64,000 nt of DNA from Paguma larvata (GCA_030068075.1 CM057843.1:44712365-44776364); one strand, 5' to 3'; positions 1 through 11,215 are shown, numbered from the stretch's first letter. Program-made: numbers and translations. The notes: a model not told the origin generated them from the sequence alone.

Positions 1-289
1 TTACTGGAGTATCCGATGCAAACTCTCTCACATCCCGCCTCCCTCTGGGTAAATGGGGGAATGACTGGCAGGGGTAGGCATCAGGCAGCAAGTACCCAGG
101 GACTCTGGGCATCAGCCAAAGGTGGGCAAACAAGCAAACACAGACCAGCCTTAAGTCTTCTAAAAGTCAGAAGCCACAGCCCTAGCGAGTGAGGGGGAAG
201 GGTACAAAATAGGGGTGGGGACAGAGTAGGTTTCTGGGGAACAGCAATGCCCCCTCCACTTCCTTCTGAGAGATGCAAGGCTGGATGGC
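1..289 (-). other. PPP1R1B: PPP1R1B 3' UTR, truncated by window edge
   Basis: Begins directly after the TAG. The minus strand reads on through 'ggaagtggagggggc' and 'gtttgcttgtttgcccacc', segments I recognise from the DARPP-32 3' UTR. No AATAAA appears on the minus strand before the window edge, so the poly(A) site lies outside. Confidence 0.85.
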
Positions 290-339
290 CTATGTGCCAG
301 GCTCAGGGTGGGCAGGGCGCCGTGGCTCCTCCCCAGGCT
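290..339 (-). CDS. PPP1R1B: PPP1R1B coding exon 7 (C-terminus and stop)
   Basis: Encodes (E)[15 protein letters not shown] followed by TAG at 292-290. The acceptor is CTTGCCTTGCAG. The end PEPGT corresponds to the known DARPP-32 C-terminus SEPGT. Confidence 0.93.
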
Positions 340-1886
340 CTGCAAGGCAAGCAGAGGGACTCAGGGCTTGGCCACGCTCACGAGAATTCCCAACCCACCT
401 CCCCGTTCCCCACTACCAAGCCTCACCATTTAGTGCCGGGTCTTCCACTTGGTCCTTGGACCTTCCATCTCTCTGGGGCTCATCCAGAGGGGGTGGGCGC
501 TCCCAGGGTCCCTCCAGACCCTGGCCATAAGTTGTCTTCTGCACAACTGGGGATTAGGTAGAAGGGACAAAATCACAGGCTCTGAGTATCCACTCCTGGA
601 GCATGAGCTTTGCTTCGCTGATGGCTGAGGCTAAACTTCTGAGGGCAACCAGGTATAATGGATAGAACACTGGCCCAAGACAGCTCTTCCAGGGAATAGT
701 TGTATGGCTTAGATAAGTCAGTTATTACCTCTCTGAAGGGGACAGTAAGAGGGAAATTGCGTAGATTGCCTTAAACAAGATAATAGTCACTGCTCTGACC
801 AGCCCAGCACCAGCACGCCAGGAGTGGTGGCCATTGACATTGTTCCTTGGGGGTCTTGTCATTGGTCCCTGTGCCCTACTGCTTTTCCTGAGAAAACATT
901 CTCCTCTCACCTCCTCTTTACCTGTCCTAAGGGTCTCAGTGGGAGTTGACTCAATTTCCAACAGAAGCTTTTGCTCCCCACCGCCAGAGATGCAGAGAAG
1001 AGGTCCAAGCCATTTTGTTTGCATGTAAGGGATGGACGCTACGAGCAGGGGTGGTCACCTGTTTTTCATCCCCATAAATAAGGGACCAGGAAGTTTAACA
1101 TGCACCGGGAGGGATAGATATGCCACAGCCTTCAACAGCTAAGCATGGAAAAAACAGCCCGGGGAGGGACAGAGATCTTTCTGCCTAGGAATTCTCTGGG
1201 CCTTGGGTCCTTCTGCAGAGATTTCTGGATCTGGGGCCTCTAGCTCTGAGGCCTTCGGTGTCGGTCTTAGGCCCTTCCTTGGCCCATCTCTTCCCAGGCA
1301 GTTGGGGTTGGAGTTGCGGAGGACCAGGTTGGTTCTTGAATCCTAGATTCTCCATTTAGACACTAGAGGGCACCCTCTCACCTCGAGCCCAGGAAATAAA
1401 AAAGGGGGAGAAACACCCACAGGGTCCTGGGGAGGACTTATGAACCAGCTCTCTGCCTCCCAGGTGAAGACCACATCCCAGGTTCGGAAACGCAGGTAAA
1501 GGGGGCATTGGGCCCTCTTCGTTCTCTATCGCTGCGTCTCCTTGTACCCCCTCACCGCCATGGCGAGGAAGTCTTTTCTTGGGTCGAGCCTCAAACCTCA
1601 AGTGGCCCTGCCTTAATTCTTAGGGAAGAGAGGAATTATCAGGGACAACCTGATTGGGAGAGGGACAGGGTCAGGATGGGAGCAACGCCAGTAAGCCCAC
1701 GTAAGGCACATGTGGGTGAGAGAACAGGAGGCCCTCGCTGTATGACTGCAGTTTACACGTGTCAGAAAACTGTGAACCGAGAGGGGTGTCTCAGGACTCT
1801 CGGGGAGGAACCCACCTAACCCATGGTGTCCTGGCCCCTTCAGCTTACCAGGCCCCCTCCTGCCCTTCAGGATTTCAGCCTGGCTG

Positions 1887-1918
<32 letters not shown>

Positions 1919-4900
1919 CTCCTCTTCCTCGTCTTCCTCTCTTGGGTAGCCCAGCTCCCGCAGCTCCCCCAGCTCATCCTCCTCCTCTGAGGCCTGGTTC
2001 TCGCCCAGGTTGCTGATGGACTGGAGATGCGACTCAGCAATGCGCTGCACGGCTGGCACGGGCAGGGGTGGGGGGGACAGGAAGGCAAGGGTCAGCCAGG
2101 CCAAGAAGCAGCCCGAGAAGCTGGAGAGGCACGTGCCCCAGCCTCCAGCCTCCTTCCCATGAACCTGGAGCACCGCTGACCCCCTCAGGGGTATAGTTCG
2201 AAAGCTAAAGGTCCCAGGTCAGTCTTCTGGGGGCCAGACAGGGGCAAAAGCAGCGGGGGTTAGATCCTTGATCCCATTTGGCTCTTAAGCTTCCAAAGAA
2301 GCAGCCCCCCACCCCCCAGAGGCTGGCACTGGGCAGCTCTCCCAAACTATAGGGTGCCAAGCTGGACAAGACCAGGCAGGTACAACACCAGCTTAACATC
2401 CCGTGACTGGGGAGCTTGCTTCTCCAGGGACCCGGTCCTGGAGACAGTGTCCATCAGTTATAGCCCCGGACAGAAGGCATAGGCCCCATGGGCCAGAGCC
2501 TGGGGGATCTGTCCCTTTTAGTTTCTCGCAGAGGGCCCAGACTGCCTAGGGCCCACTGCTTACCCCAATCCTGCACCACCCCCCTCCAATGCTGGGCTTA
2601 GTCCCCACGCCCTGGCACTGCCCCTGCCCTAAATGCCACTCCACACATCTCTGCCCGGGGTCCTGGGGTAGGAACAGTTAGGAGACTGAGGATATAATAG
2701 TCTACGGCCAGCGAAGCCTGTGCCTGGGGCTCTGGCGTGCTCAGACGCAGCCCCCACAATCTTGACCCACATCCCCAAGCTTCCAGCTCCCTCTGTGGTG
2801 ACCTAGAAAGCAGCAAACACCACCCACCCCCCCAACACCACCAAGGCCTGCTGGGATAGGGCCTAGGAAAGGAACAGTGTGGGCAGCGGAGGAGAAGTTT
2901 CCAGAAGATGGAAAGGACCGGGGGTTAGGAGAAAGGGGCCAGGGCTGGGGGATTCTGGGGGAGTAGCAGGGGTTGAGGGGAGGCTGTGAGGAGTAGCTGG
3001 GGCAGAGGCAGCAGGGGGACCAGGAGCTGGTGGGAGTTTGGAGCATTCGAGTAACCGAACTCACAGCTCACAGACCCGATGCCATGCCGACAAGCTAGGT
3101 GCTGGGGTTCTACAGCGCCTTCTCCGTTGGCAGGCACCCCTCCCCTTAGAAAGCCCAGAGGGGTAGATCCAGGCTGGAAACCTCCGGTGCAGTGAACAGG
3201 GCACCACACTCCTGCCAACTTGGGACTGGCACAGAGGGTGCATTGTGTGTGCCCACTACCCCGCCCTGCCCCAAGCTCCCAGCCCGGTGCCTCCTGCTGG
3301 CTCCGGGCAAGCTACCCAGGCAATAAAAATGCAATAAATCGCCCTGCCCTGGCCTTGGGGACGCGGCAGTTTCACCTTGAGCCCAGTGTGAGAGCTGGGC
3401 CTTGGAGAGTCCCCCTCAAGCCAAAACTCAGTGTTGCCCCCCTCCCCTGGAGGTCCCTGGCTTCTCCCCCTATAAACCCCCAAACCTGCCAGGCTTGCAC
3501 TCCCTTGGCCAGAAAGGGGCTGAAGCCTGCAAAACAGTGCCCCAGGTACAGAAGGGTCTTCTGAGGTTAGGGGGAAGGGAGGAGAGGGAGGAGGTGGCTG
3601 CTTGAGCAACCGCCCTCTCCCGCCCTCTTCCTTAGCCTTCTCCCCTAGTTGGGGGAGGAGAGTTCAGTTCCGGAGCTACAGTGACAATAGGTGTGCAGCG
3701 GCTGTGCTGGCACCCCGGGAGCCGCCCCAGGAGCCTCCCGCACACTGCACTGAGGTCTCCCCCTAGTCCTCACCCCCCCAGCTGTCTTCTTCTCTGTCCC
3801 CATGTCTGGGACTCTGGACCACCACACCCAACCCGAGTCTCCCTTTTGAAACTTAAAGGTCCCCAGCACAGCCCCCAGACTGTCCTGCCTCTCCCAACTT
3901 AGACCCTCCTAAGGCGCAGCCCAAAGGGGCAGTGTGGTGGTGGCAGCACATTTCTGGCCATTGCAGGATGCCCGGGAAGCGCTTGGGCCCCATCCTCTTC
4001 ACCCTGGCCTTCTGCCCCACGCTTAGAACCAGGAATCCAAGGGACGGTTCTTACCCCTCACCTTCATTCAGCCCTCCCCAGCCCAGAGCAGGAAGGAGAG
4101 AGATGTCCACGTTCTCTCCTGAGAAGATGCACCCTCCACACCTACTGCAGGGGCTGGCCATCCCCCACATCCCTACAGGGGCAAGTCCTTCCAGGTGCTG
4201 AACCCACTGCCCACATGCTGTGCCTTCCTCTTTCTGTCCTGGGGGCCGGAGGGGGGAGCGGGGAGAAAATGCCCTTGCCCTTCTCACCTCTCTTCCCAGC
4301 CTCTCCTCTCTGCTCCCAACCCTGGCAGGCAGGCTGACAGGTAGGTGACAGGTGTGCCTGTTGACCTTGGCCAGTGCCGGGAACTCACTAAACCCACCCC
4401 GGGGAGAGCTCTCAGCACACCCATCCACGCATCCGGGAAGGAGGGGGCTGGCCAGGCAGGAAGAGCCCCAGGCCTGGAGCTGAAGTGGGGGTGGGAAGGC
4501 ATTCTTCGGCCCAGTTAGGAAGAGACCCTCCCCCCAGCCCCATCTCCACACCTTCTCCGACAGGTGTCTCTCCCTCAGCTTCCCCCTGGATAGCCAAGTC
4601 TCCAGGCTGACTCGAAAGACTCTCAGTGATTTCACACCTCCTCCCCTGTGCACACTTCCTTTCCACACCCTGGAATGCCCTTCCGTGCCTTGCCTGCCTG
4701 TTGAACTCCTACTCATCCTTCAAATCCAGGCTTAACCATTCTCTCCTCTGCAGTTTGCCCAGGACCCTTTGAGGCAAAAGGCTCCAAGAGGGCAGGGCCT
4801 GAATCTCACTTCCCTGACTTTGCCCAATGCCACCAGTGAGGCCTGGCACACACTAGGTGCTCTGTAAGTGTGTCCTGGAAGAATGACTTGTGTTTGGAGT

Positions 4901-7900
4901 GCCTGGATGGCTCAGTCGGTTACGTGTCTGGGTTTGGCTTAGGTCATGACTTCATGGGTTGTGAGTTCGATCCCTGCGGTCGGGCTCTGTGCTGACAGCT
5001 CCGAGCCTGGAGCCTGCTACAGATTCTGTGTCTCCCTCTCTCTCTGTCCCTTCCCTGCTCACACTCTGTCTCTCTCTCAAAAATTAAAAAAAAAAAAAGT
5101 TTAAAATTAAAAAAAAATTAACTTTAAAATTTTTTAATAAATAAATTTAAAAAAATAATAATGACTTGTGTTTTGATACAGAAAAGAGGAGCGGGACCAA
5201 GGAGCATCCAGTTTCCTGACCTCTGCAAAGGGAAGCCATTGGGAGAGGGAAGTAAGGGCTACACCTGGAGAAGGTGCTCGCTGGAGAGCAGGGGACCGAA
5301 AGATGGCCTGGTTCACACGTGCAAAGAGGAGGTCCAGCACTGCATCACTTTATGCTGACGATTCTTGTCATTTCAGGCCACTCATCTCTTTTCTTTCAAT
5401 CCCGTCACCTTATATTAAGGCCCACAGTCACCGCCTTCAGCCCCTGGGCCCCTTCATTACAAGGCCAAATTAAGAAAGATCTTGTCCCTAAGTAGTGGCC
5501 GGGGTACACAAGACAATCCCTCCCCCTTGACAAAAGCTCGACATTTCATCTCCCTCCCCCAATGTCAGCTCTGCACCAGGGGCCGGGGCGGGAGGGGGGG
5601 CAGCTAGACTACTGTGGGGGGGGGGATAGTACCTTTCAGCGAGGGGGGTGTGTAGGCACATGGGTTGGGTCTCTTCGATTTGAGGTGATGCCCCTCTCCT
5701 GAGGCTCTCTGCCAGGGTAAGCACCAGGTTAGATAGACTCACCTGAGGCCCCTTCCCTCCACCCTTCCCCCATCCCACCGCACCCTCGGCGACCCTGGCC
5801 AACCGCCCTAGCCTCTGATGATGCTGCTGCCGCTCAGGTCCTGCTAGGACTTAGGCTGCGGAAGGGTCTCCATGTGCCGTAGCCTGACTCAAGGAAGAAC
5901 CCTGGGTTCTGGAGGCCCAGCCCAAGCCTGAGCAGAGGAAAGTCAAGGGCAGAGGAGTATGCGCTGGTGGAACCCTGGCACCGGGCACCCTTCCCAAGGT
6001 GCCAATTGATATGCTCACGTGTCCTGGGGGGGGGCATCCCGTGTTAGTGAGGGATGATCCAGTCTAGCCCCCTGCAGGGGGTCCCCAGCATCCCTCCTTC
6101 CAGCTGCCCCTGGAAACTCACCTGGTGGGGGGAGGCCTCCTCCTCTGAGGGTGTCCACCAAGGAACCGAGGGAAACCGAGGGAAGAAGAGAGAAGAGGGG
6201 GAGAAAAGGGAAGAGAGAAAGAGAGAATTACTTTCCCCAAAGGCTCAGTCTCTGGGGAAAGGCGACGTGTGCCCTTTCCTTCTGGGTATTGGGAAGTGCC
6301 CAGTCAACAGATAAACCCAAAAGGGTTGGACTCCCAGACCTTACCCACTCCGCCTCATCTTCTGCACAGTTTCCTACTCATGGGACTTAGGGAAGGGCCC
6401 CAAGGAGGCGTCAGAGTTAGGGTGGGGCCAGGGCTGGGGCAGCAGGGAAGGGGCCCACCTGGCGAGGAGTGCTCTGAGAGCCGGAACAGCATGGCAGGGG
6501 TCGGTCTCCTGCGCCGGATCTGAGGAGATGGAGAGAGAAGTGGGGGGGGGGGAGCAGGATAGACACCTGCATCCCCCTCCCCGAGGCAGCAGGGAACAAA
6601 CAGTGCTTTGAAATCCCCAGGGAACCTTTGAATCAAAGACTGTCAGAGCTGAAAGGAACTCTGTAGCTCATCCAACCCCCTCATTTTACTGAGGTGAAAA
6701 CCCGGGGCTCAAAGAAGTTCAGCCCAGAGCTCAAGGCCACACAGCTCACCATGGCAGAGGAAGGAGGAGAAAAGCCCATCGCTGACTCCTAGCCCGTGCC
6801 CATCCCACTCCATGGCTCCTCCAGAACGGGCATCTCCCTTTCCACCTTTCCTTATCTGAGAGGCCCATCCTCTCCCGCTGTTGCAGATAGATACCAGACC
6901 TCAGGAGCTGAAGCTGGCTCTGGAAGGTGCCCCGGGGGGCCACGGCACCCACGTGGCCCTGCCCACTTAAGGTCAGCTCAAGGGCTCCAAAGAAACTGGA
7001 TCTAGCTGCAGAGGGAGGCTGAGCCAGGGCACTGCAGACACCTGCAACCTCACACTGAGGCTCAGGTGTGGGCCTGAGCCCCAGACCCACAGGGTCCTGG
7101 AGGTGTCCCTGGAGGCCTGCGTCTGGGTCCCTCTAGCAGTCTCTCTCAGGCTGTAAAACTCTTGGCCCAGTGCTCATAAAAAACAAATAGTTGTCCTCCT
7201 TGGTATATGAGCCAAGCTAAACAGTGGGGGGGGGGGCGGGCACTGGGCACTCCCAGTCACTGCTCCCCCCCCCCCCAGCTAGGCAATCAGACCAACTGTC
7301 AGTTAATTAGGTCCCCTCTGAGCTCCAGGGAAATGCACGGAGAGAACCAGGTGAATTAAGCTGAAACTGCCACCTCCCCCTTCCAAGCTCCCCAAACTGC
7401 CCTCCAGACCCAAAGCTGCTTAGGCCCAGGGCCTCCTCCTCCCCCCATGCCTCCCCTACCTCCCCCCAAAAAGACTTGGCCCACTCTCACTGCTCCGCTG
7501 GGTGCCAGCTGCAGCTCAGCAACAAGTGAACACGCTACTTTGTGGGGGGCGGAGCCCTCTTCTCCTCTCCCTCCGTCCACCTCCACCACCTTTGGAGGCC
7601 TCCGGACCCCCCGGAAGGCTCTCCAGAGAACTCAGTACTCCGGGAAGAGGTCTGGCTTCTGTGACCCCCGGTCGCCCCCACCCCCACGTTGTGGCTCCGT
7701 GTAGGGCCTGGCCGCGGAAGGAGGTCAGCACAAGGCTCTGGCGGCCCCGCCCAGGCATACACGGTGGCACCAGAGAGAGGCAGAGCCCGGGGCCGCGAGG
7801 CGGAGGTCGGTTCTGTACAATGGGTCAGCGCACCGCTTTTCTCCCTTCCGACCGGCTCAGGCTGGGGCCGGGCCGCAGCGGTCCCGGCGGTCGCCTAGGG

Positions 7901-8262
7901 ACGGAGGACACGGAGCAGGGTCCAGAGCACAAGTCTCCCCGCCCGGGGCCCGCTCCGAACGGCCCTGCCCCGGACGCTCGCCGCCCGGCCGGGAAAAAGT
8001 TGCCCGAGTCTGCAGCGAACTTCACGCGCTGCCCCGCGCCCCGGCGTGTGCGAGGCGGCGCGAGACTCTCGGTCGCCTCCCACCACCACTCCCCCCCCCC
8101 ACGCCCACCCCCAGGCCGGTCCGGCCCCGGCAGCGCCCCGCCGCGGGAGGAGCTGCCGGGGGTGGTGCGCGGCCCCCTTACCATCTCCACCTGGCGGGGG
8201 TCGAGCTGGCTGGGGGGCGCGGGCACCGAGAACTGGATCTTCTTGCGGTCCTTCGGGTCCAT
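290..8262 (-). CDS. PPP1R1B: PPP1R1B (DARPP-32), protein phosphatase 1 inhibitor, seven coding exons
   Basis: Cytosolic inhibitor of protein phosphatase 1 that integrates dopamine and glutamate signals in striatal neurons. Coding exons, in transcript order on the minus strand, are 8262-8182, 6519-6459, 6144-6122, 5708-5633, 2052-1849, 546-427 and 339-290. They total 615 nt, giving 204 residues plus TAG, the length known for human. All junctions are GT-AG and in phase. Visible in the protein: [16 protein letters not shown] start, with the KIQF PP1-docking motif at residues 8-11; RRRRPTPA with Thr34, the PKA site that turns it into a PP1 inhibitor; AYTPPS with Thr75, the Cdk5 site; Ser102 in ASEEED, the CK2 site; a run of 14 Glu at 122-135; and Ser137 in EDSQAE, the CK1 site. 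The ATG has a strong Kozak context (GCCATGG with G at -3). The site roles are known for the family; the residues are read directly. The reading frame is intact, with no frameshift or stop. Confidence 0.96.
427..546 (-). CDS. PPP1R1B: PPP1R1B coding exon 6
   Basis: Encodes (V)[17 protein letters not shown], then [18 protein letters not shown] and PALN. The acceptor is TAATCCCCAG and the donor is AAATG|GTGAGG. The match to the family's C-terminal [14 protein letters not shown] segment is clear. Confidence 0.93.
547..1848 (-). other. PPP1R1B: PPP1R1B intron 5
   Basis: GT-AG intron of 1.3 kb. It includes a weak MIR relic around 650-750 ('ggatagaacactggcccaag', 'cagttattacctctctgaag'). Nothing else is recognised. 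Confidence 0.75.
1849..2052 (-). CDS. PPP1R1B: PPP1R1B coding exon 5 (acidic, poly-Glu exon)
   Basis: Encodes (A)[18 protein letters not shown]..., then [16 protein letters not shown], 14 uninterrupted Glu, DSQAEILK and GRRGP. The acceptor is CCGTGCCAG and the donor is CCTG|GTAAGC at 1848. Ser102 (CK2) and Ser137 (CK1) flank the acidic run. The Glu run is a purine trinucleotide repeat on the coding strand and so a likely place for length variation. Confidence 0.94.
4716..4880 (+). repeat. L2 LINE 3'-end relic
   Basis: 'ccaagagggcagggcctga' and 'ggcacacactaggtgctctg' match the L2 tail pattern ('gagggcagggacc...ggcacatagtaggcgctcaat'). Diverged. The SINE at 4896 inserted just after it. Confidence 0.65.
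4896..5159 (+). mobile_element. Carnivore tRNA-Lys SINE (CAN-SINE, felid type) with target-site duplication
   Basis: Head 'ggagtgcctggatggctcag', body 'ctgacagctccgagcctgga', (TC)n stretch, and an A-rich tail that continues as AT-rich sequence. It is flanked by the perfect 14 bp duplication AATGACTTGTGTTT (4882-4895 and 5160-5173). Its non-coding RNA derives from tRNA-Lys and it moves with LINE-1 machinery (known for the family). Confidence 0.95.
5633..5708 (-). CDS. PPP1R1B: PPP1R1B coding exon 4 (residues 56-80, Thr75 exon)
   Basis: Encodes [16 protein letters not shown] followed by CAYTPPSLK. The acceptor is CTGGCAG and the donor is AAAG|GTACTA. It contains Thr75 in the Cdk5 consensus T-P-P-S; phospho-Thr75 is known to inhibit PKA. 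Confidence 0.94.
6122..6144 (-). CDS. PPP1R1B: PPP1R1B coding exon 3 (23 nt micro-exon)
   Basis: Only 23 nt long, encoding (E)EEASPHQ. The acceptor is ACCCTCAG and the donor is CAG|GTGAGT. The phase is 1 in and 0 out, which exactly bridges exons 2 and 4. It is too short to show up as an open frame. It was found by matching the expected protein and splice sites. Confidence 0.92.
6459..6519 (-). CDS. PPP1R1B: PPP1R1B coding exon 2 (residues 28-47, Thr34 exon)
   Basis: Encodes [20 protein letters not shown]. The acceptor is ...TCCTCAG before ATCCGG and the donor is GTGGGC after CCAG. It carries the four-arginine PKA recognition run and Thr34, the residue whose phosphorylation makes the protein a PP1 inhibitor. 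Confidence 0.95.
6520..8181 (-). other. PPP1R1B: PPP1R1B intron 1
   Basis: GT-AG intron between coding exons 1 and 2. Holds a CpG-rich 5' part, runs of C and G at 7228-7240 and 7267-7277, and an old MIR-like segment near 6640-6760 (plus strand 'cattttactgaggtgaaaac'). In human a truncated form called t-DARPP starts from an alternative first exon in this part of the gene; I cannot place such an exon here. Confidence 0.75.
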
Positions 8263-8720
8263 GGCGGGCGGGGCGGCCGGCGGGGCCGGGGGCGCGCGTC
8301 TCGGGGTCCCGGGCTGCGGTCCCGGCTCGGCTTCCCCGGCGCTGCTCGGGGCGCGGCGGCGACCGCTGGCTGCGCGCGGCGAGGGGGAGGCGAGCGGCTC
8401 ACGCTCAGATAAAAATACCGCGCGCGGCGAGGGGAGGGCGCGCGAGCGGGAGGGGGTCGCGCCGGCTCGGAGCGCCCCCGGCTCTCGGCTCCCGGCTCCC
8501 GGGCTCGCCCGCCGCGCCCGCCGCGCGGGTCCCCCGGCGCGGGCGGCCTCGGCTCCCGGCTCGCCGGCTCCGGGTCTCCGCGTCTTTCCCGGAGTCTCGC
8601 CTCGTCCTCCTCTCCGCGCTCTCTCCGAGGGTCTCTGTGGCGCTCTGTGGGTGTCTCCGCCTTCCTCTCTCTCCCTCCCTTCCCCTCCTCGCGTCTCTGT
8701 CAGTCTGCGCCTTTCTCGGT
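7690..8720 (-). promoter_or_regulatory. PPP1R1B: PPP1R1B promoter CpG island and 5' UTR region
   Basis: Very CpG-rich sequence spans the first coding exon and upstream DNA. Reading the minus strand, a TATTTTTAT AT-rich box (8417-8409) stands alone in GC-rich DNA about 150 nt before the ATG and could be a TATA-like element. The transcription start itself cannot be fixed from sequence. Long G/C runs at 8090-8110 and 8400-8560 could form G-quadruplexes. Confidence 0.7.
8182..8262 (-). CDS. PPP1R1B: PPP1R1B coding exon 1 (residues 1-27)
   Basis: Encodes [16 protein letters not shown] through PRQVEM. The start ATG is 8262-8260 and the donor GTAAGG begins at 8181. It contains the KIQF docking motif used to bind PP1. 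It sits inside the CpG island. Confidence 0.95.
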
Positions 8721-8722
8721 CC

Positions 8723-10880
8723 CTCCAGGTCTCACCCTCTGGCCCCAGCCTTGGGGTCCCCGGCCCGTCCCCTCCGCCTGGGACTGGCGCCCGGGGGCTT
8801 GGTGGGAGGGCTCAGGGGGAAGTGGCCAATGAGCACCGAGAACCGCGTTCTACCCGGGCCGGGAGGAGGGTGCGGAGTGTGAGCCAGGACCGGCGAGCGG
8901 GCTGGGGGCCCCCTGCCGTCTCCCGAGAACTTGAAGCTGCATTATTGATGGAGTCCAGCAGGGAGGATAATGGGGGGGGGGAGGCCCGCGGGCGGGGGGA
9001 GGACAGAGAGAGGGGCAGCAGGGAGACGGGACTCTGACTTTAACCCCTTCGTGGCCGGGGTCCTTGGAGTTTCACGGGGAGGACCGGGCGGGCCTGGAGA
9101 AACTACCACCAGCATGTCACGCTGTGAATGGGGGTGTCCTAGAGAGCCAGCGAGTGTGAAAGAGCGGGTGCGTGTGGGAGGACACGTGTCAGTCATCGTG
9201 GCAGGGAGTGTGTGTGAGTGCCAGGGGCCCTGTGGTGCCTGTAGCTAGAGAGTGTGTGTGTGTGGGGGGGGGGGTCGGTGTGGCATGAGTGTGTGTGAGT
9301 CTATGTGAGTAAGTGTGTCAGAGTGTCAAAGCTGCGGGTGTGAGTGGCAGGGTGTGGGAAGACTGTGTGCTGGGGGAGGGCGTGGGTGTGGGGGAGGACG
9401 TCAGAGGCTGTCAAGGTGATGGGCTGGCAGTGTGGCAGCTTGCAGGGGGTGGGGGGACTGTATCCACAGCTCTAGCCGGTGCAGCGGAGGGGGATGAGGT
9501 TTTGATGGGGGGGGGATGTGTCTCTGCCCTGATGCACCCTGGGTTCACGTGTCTCCTCCTTTCTCCCCAGATCTGAAGCGGGGGAGCCAGAGCCAGCCCA
9601 GGGGGACAGAGCTGGGGGGCTGCCTGTAGCAGTACACGTGCCATCACGTGTGTGAGCTTGGTGCATTAAGGCACAGAGCTGGGGGGAGAGGTGTGTGTGC
9701 TCATTTCTGAGGTGTGAGCCTCTCTCTTTGCAGAGGTGTGTGTGTGTGTCTCTGGAGGGGAAAAGGGAGGAGCTGGCCCAGTGGGTTGAAGTGTCCCTGT
9801 TTAATCTGTCCAGGCCCTGGGTGTCTCTGCAGGCCTATGGGTAAGGGTCTGAATGCTTGTCTGCAGCGCTGAAAGGGTGCGTGTGTAGACGTGTATATAA
9901 GAGTGTGTCTTCCTGGGGCTCTGTTTGTGTTGGCTGTCTTCTCTCCTGGTCACACTCAGACCTGGACCAGTCAGGAGCACCCCCCCTCCCCCGCCATGCC
10001 CCACCTCCTCCAGCAACTTTCCCGCTCCCAGCTCCCAGCCAGCCGCAGCATGCTGGGTCCTTGGCAGAAGGGCGCCAGAGACCAGAGGAGTCTTGTGAAA
10101 AGGGAGTCAAGGGCATGATGTTGCACCCCCGAGTCACCCAGAGGGTGGCAGAGGAGCAGAGCTTTGCTTATGGGAGATGGAGGTCCTGGCCACTGAGCTC
10201 CACTCCCCTCGGCCCCGGGCCTGGTTCAAATCCTGCTATGTTTGTTGACTTAAATGCTTGTCGGGAAACAATCAGATGCCAGGTTGTGGGCCAGGGGTGT
10301 GGGCGACTCTGGCAGCCCCTGGCTTGGCCTAGACCCCTCCTCCAGGTGGGATGTGCTGGGGAGTGGCAGTGCCTCCAGAGGGTAAATAAGGAGGTCCTGA
10401 AAGTCAGAAGGGGCACAGGAAAGACACCGCCCAGGCAGTATACCTGAATGGCCACTGGGCCAAGGTGAGGGTGAGGGGCCTGTGGCTTCCAGGGCTGCAG
10501 AGGTGGAAAAATCCTAGAGCAGGATGAAGGGGACAGAGTAGAGCTGGGTGGGTTACAAGAGGACAGGGTCAGGGAGGCATCACCACCAGTCACACCTCGG
10601 AGCCCAGCAGAGTGAGAAGGCCTTGGGGAGCATGGTGGCTGAGGCTCATTTGACGGAGGGAGGACTCGTTTCTGGAGGTTCTGCAAAAAGGATTGGCACT
10701 CTGGTAGGCCGCGAGGGAAATATCCCCCTGAGCCAGGCTGGGGCAGCTGGGAAGGCGGGCTCTCCCCCTCTCGGCTAGGCTTGGAAGATGAGGTCTTTGG
10801 GGGTAGAGGGGAGGGTCTTTACCCTCTTCCCCCAGCCTTTGCCCCAGGACCCCACAGCTCTGGACCTGGGCCAAGAGAGG
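8723..10880. other. Intergenic, upstream of PPP1R1B; GT-rich stretch
   Basis: No gene seen. 9120-9420 is a degenerate GT/GTGTGAG-rich stretch, with short pure (GT)n at 9249-9263 and 9735-9750. Open frames here are low-complexity artefacts. Confidence 0.6.
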
Positions 10881-10914
10881 TGGGGAAGCCTGGCTTGACA
10901 GAGGAACAGGCACA

Positions 10915-11085
10915 AGGGACAGACAGAAGAAAGATGACAGAGCCAGAAGGTGAGAGAGAGAAGGTGGGGAGGCAGGAAAAAGTGAAAAGAGACGGAGAAA
11001 ACACATGTGAGAGATGGAGAGACAAAGGGAGAAAGAAAGCCTCACCATGGAGAGAGGCAGGAGACAGAGATGGAAAGAGAGTAAA
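10915..11085 (+). repeat. Purine-rich low-complexity tract
   Basis: The strand is mostly A and G (gagaga, aaaagaga), with few pyrimidines over about 170 nt. It lies just before an AT-rich block that may be conserved. Confidence 0.6.
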
Positions 11086-11089
11086 AATA

Positions 11090-11215
11090 GCTCAGCATTA
11101 AGATAATTGCAGCTCACAGCTCTGCCCTCCGTTAGGAATTAAATGAGGTTTTATTACTTTGATTTTTCTCTCCTGGATCCTACGCGACTTCTCAAGAACT
11201 TGGGGAAAAGTTTTT
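11090..11215. promoter_or_regulatory. Candidate conserved non-coding element
   Basis: AT-rich, non-repetitive block with 'aagataattgcagctcacag' and 'ggaattaaatgaggtttta'. Homeodomain-like AATT cores sit in an otherwise GC-rich neighbourhood. Conservation is inferred from composition only. Confidence 0.3.

Larger units (their letters stand above)
2053..5632 (-). other. PPP1R1B: PPP1R1B intron 4 (largest intron)
   Basis: GT-AG intron of about 3.6 kb. It contains a young carnivore SINE (4896-5159) and, beside it, an L2 3'-end relic (about 4716-4880). The rest is unique GC-rich sequence with no coding exon that I can support. Confidence 0.8.

Noticed and set aside
1842..1870. Apparent missing splice donor right after DSQAEILK in PPP1R1B
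   Set aside because: There is a good donor 16 nt further on (CCTG|GTAAGC), and using it restores the frame into exon 6 with a junction like the rodent protein.
4896..5159. tRNA-like head of the SINEs taken as a tRNA gene
   Set aside because: The head is a diverged tRNA-Lys relic joined to a SINE body and A-rich tail with target duplications.
7502..9037. 511-codon open frame antisense to the PPP1R1B promoter
   Set aside because: It spans the CpG island and reads as Pro/Arg/Gly/Ser low-complexity sequence. No domain, no splice logic.
9120..9420. Spaced GTGTGAG units taken as a CRISPR-like or satellite array
   Set aside because: Units are irregular in length and spelling. It is degenerate GT-rich DNA in a mammalian genome.
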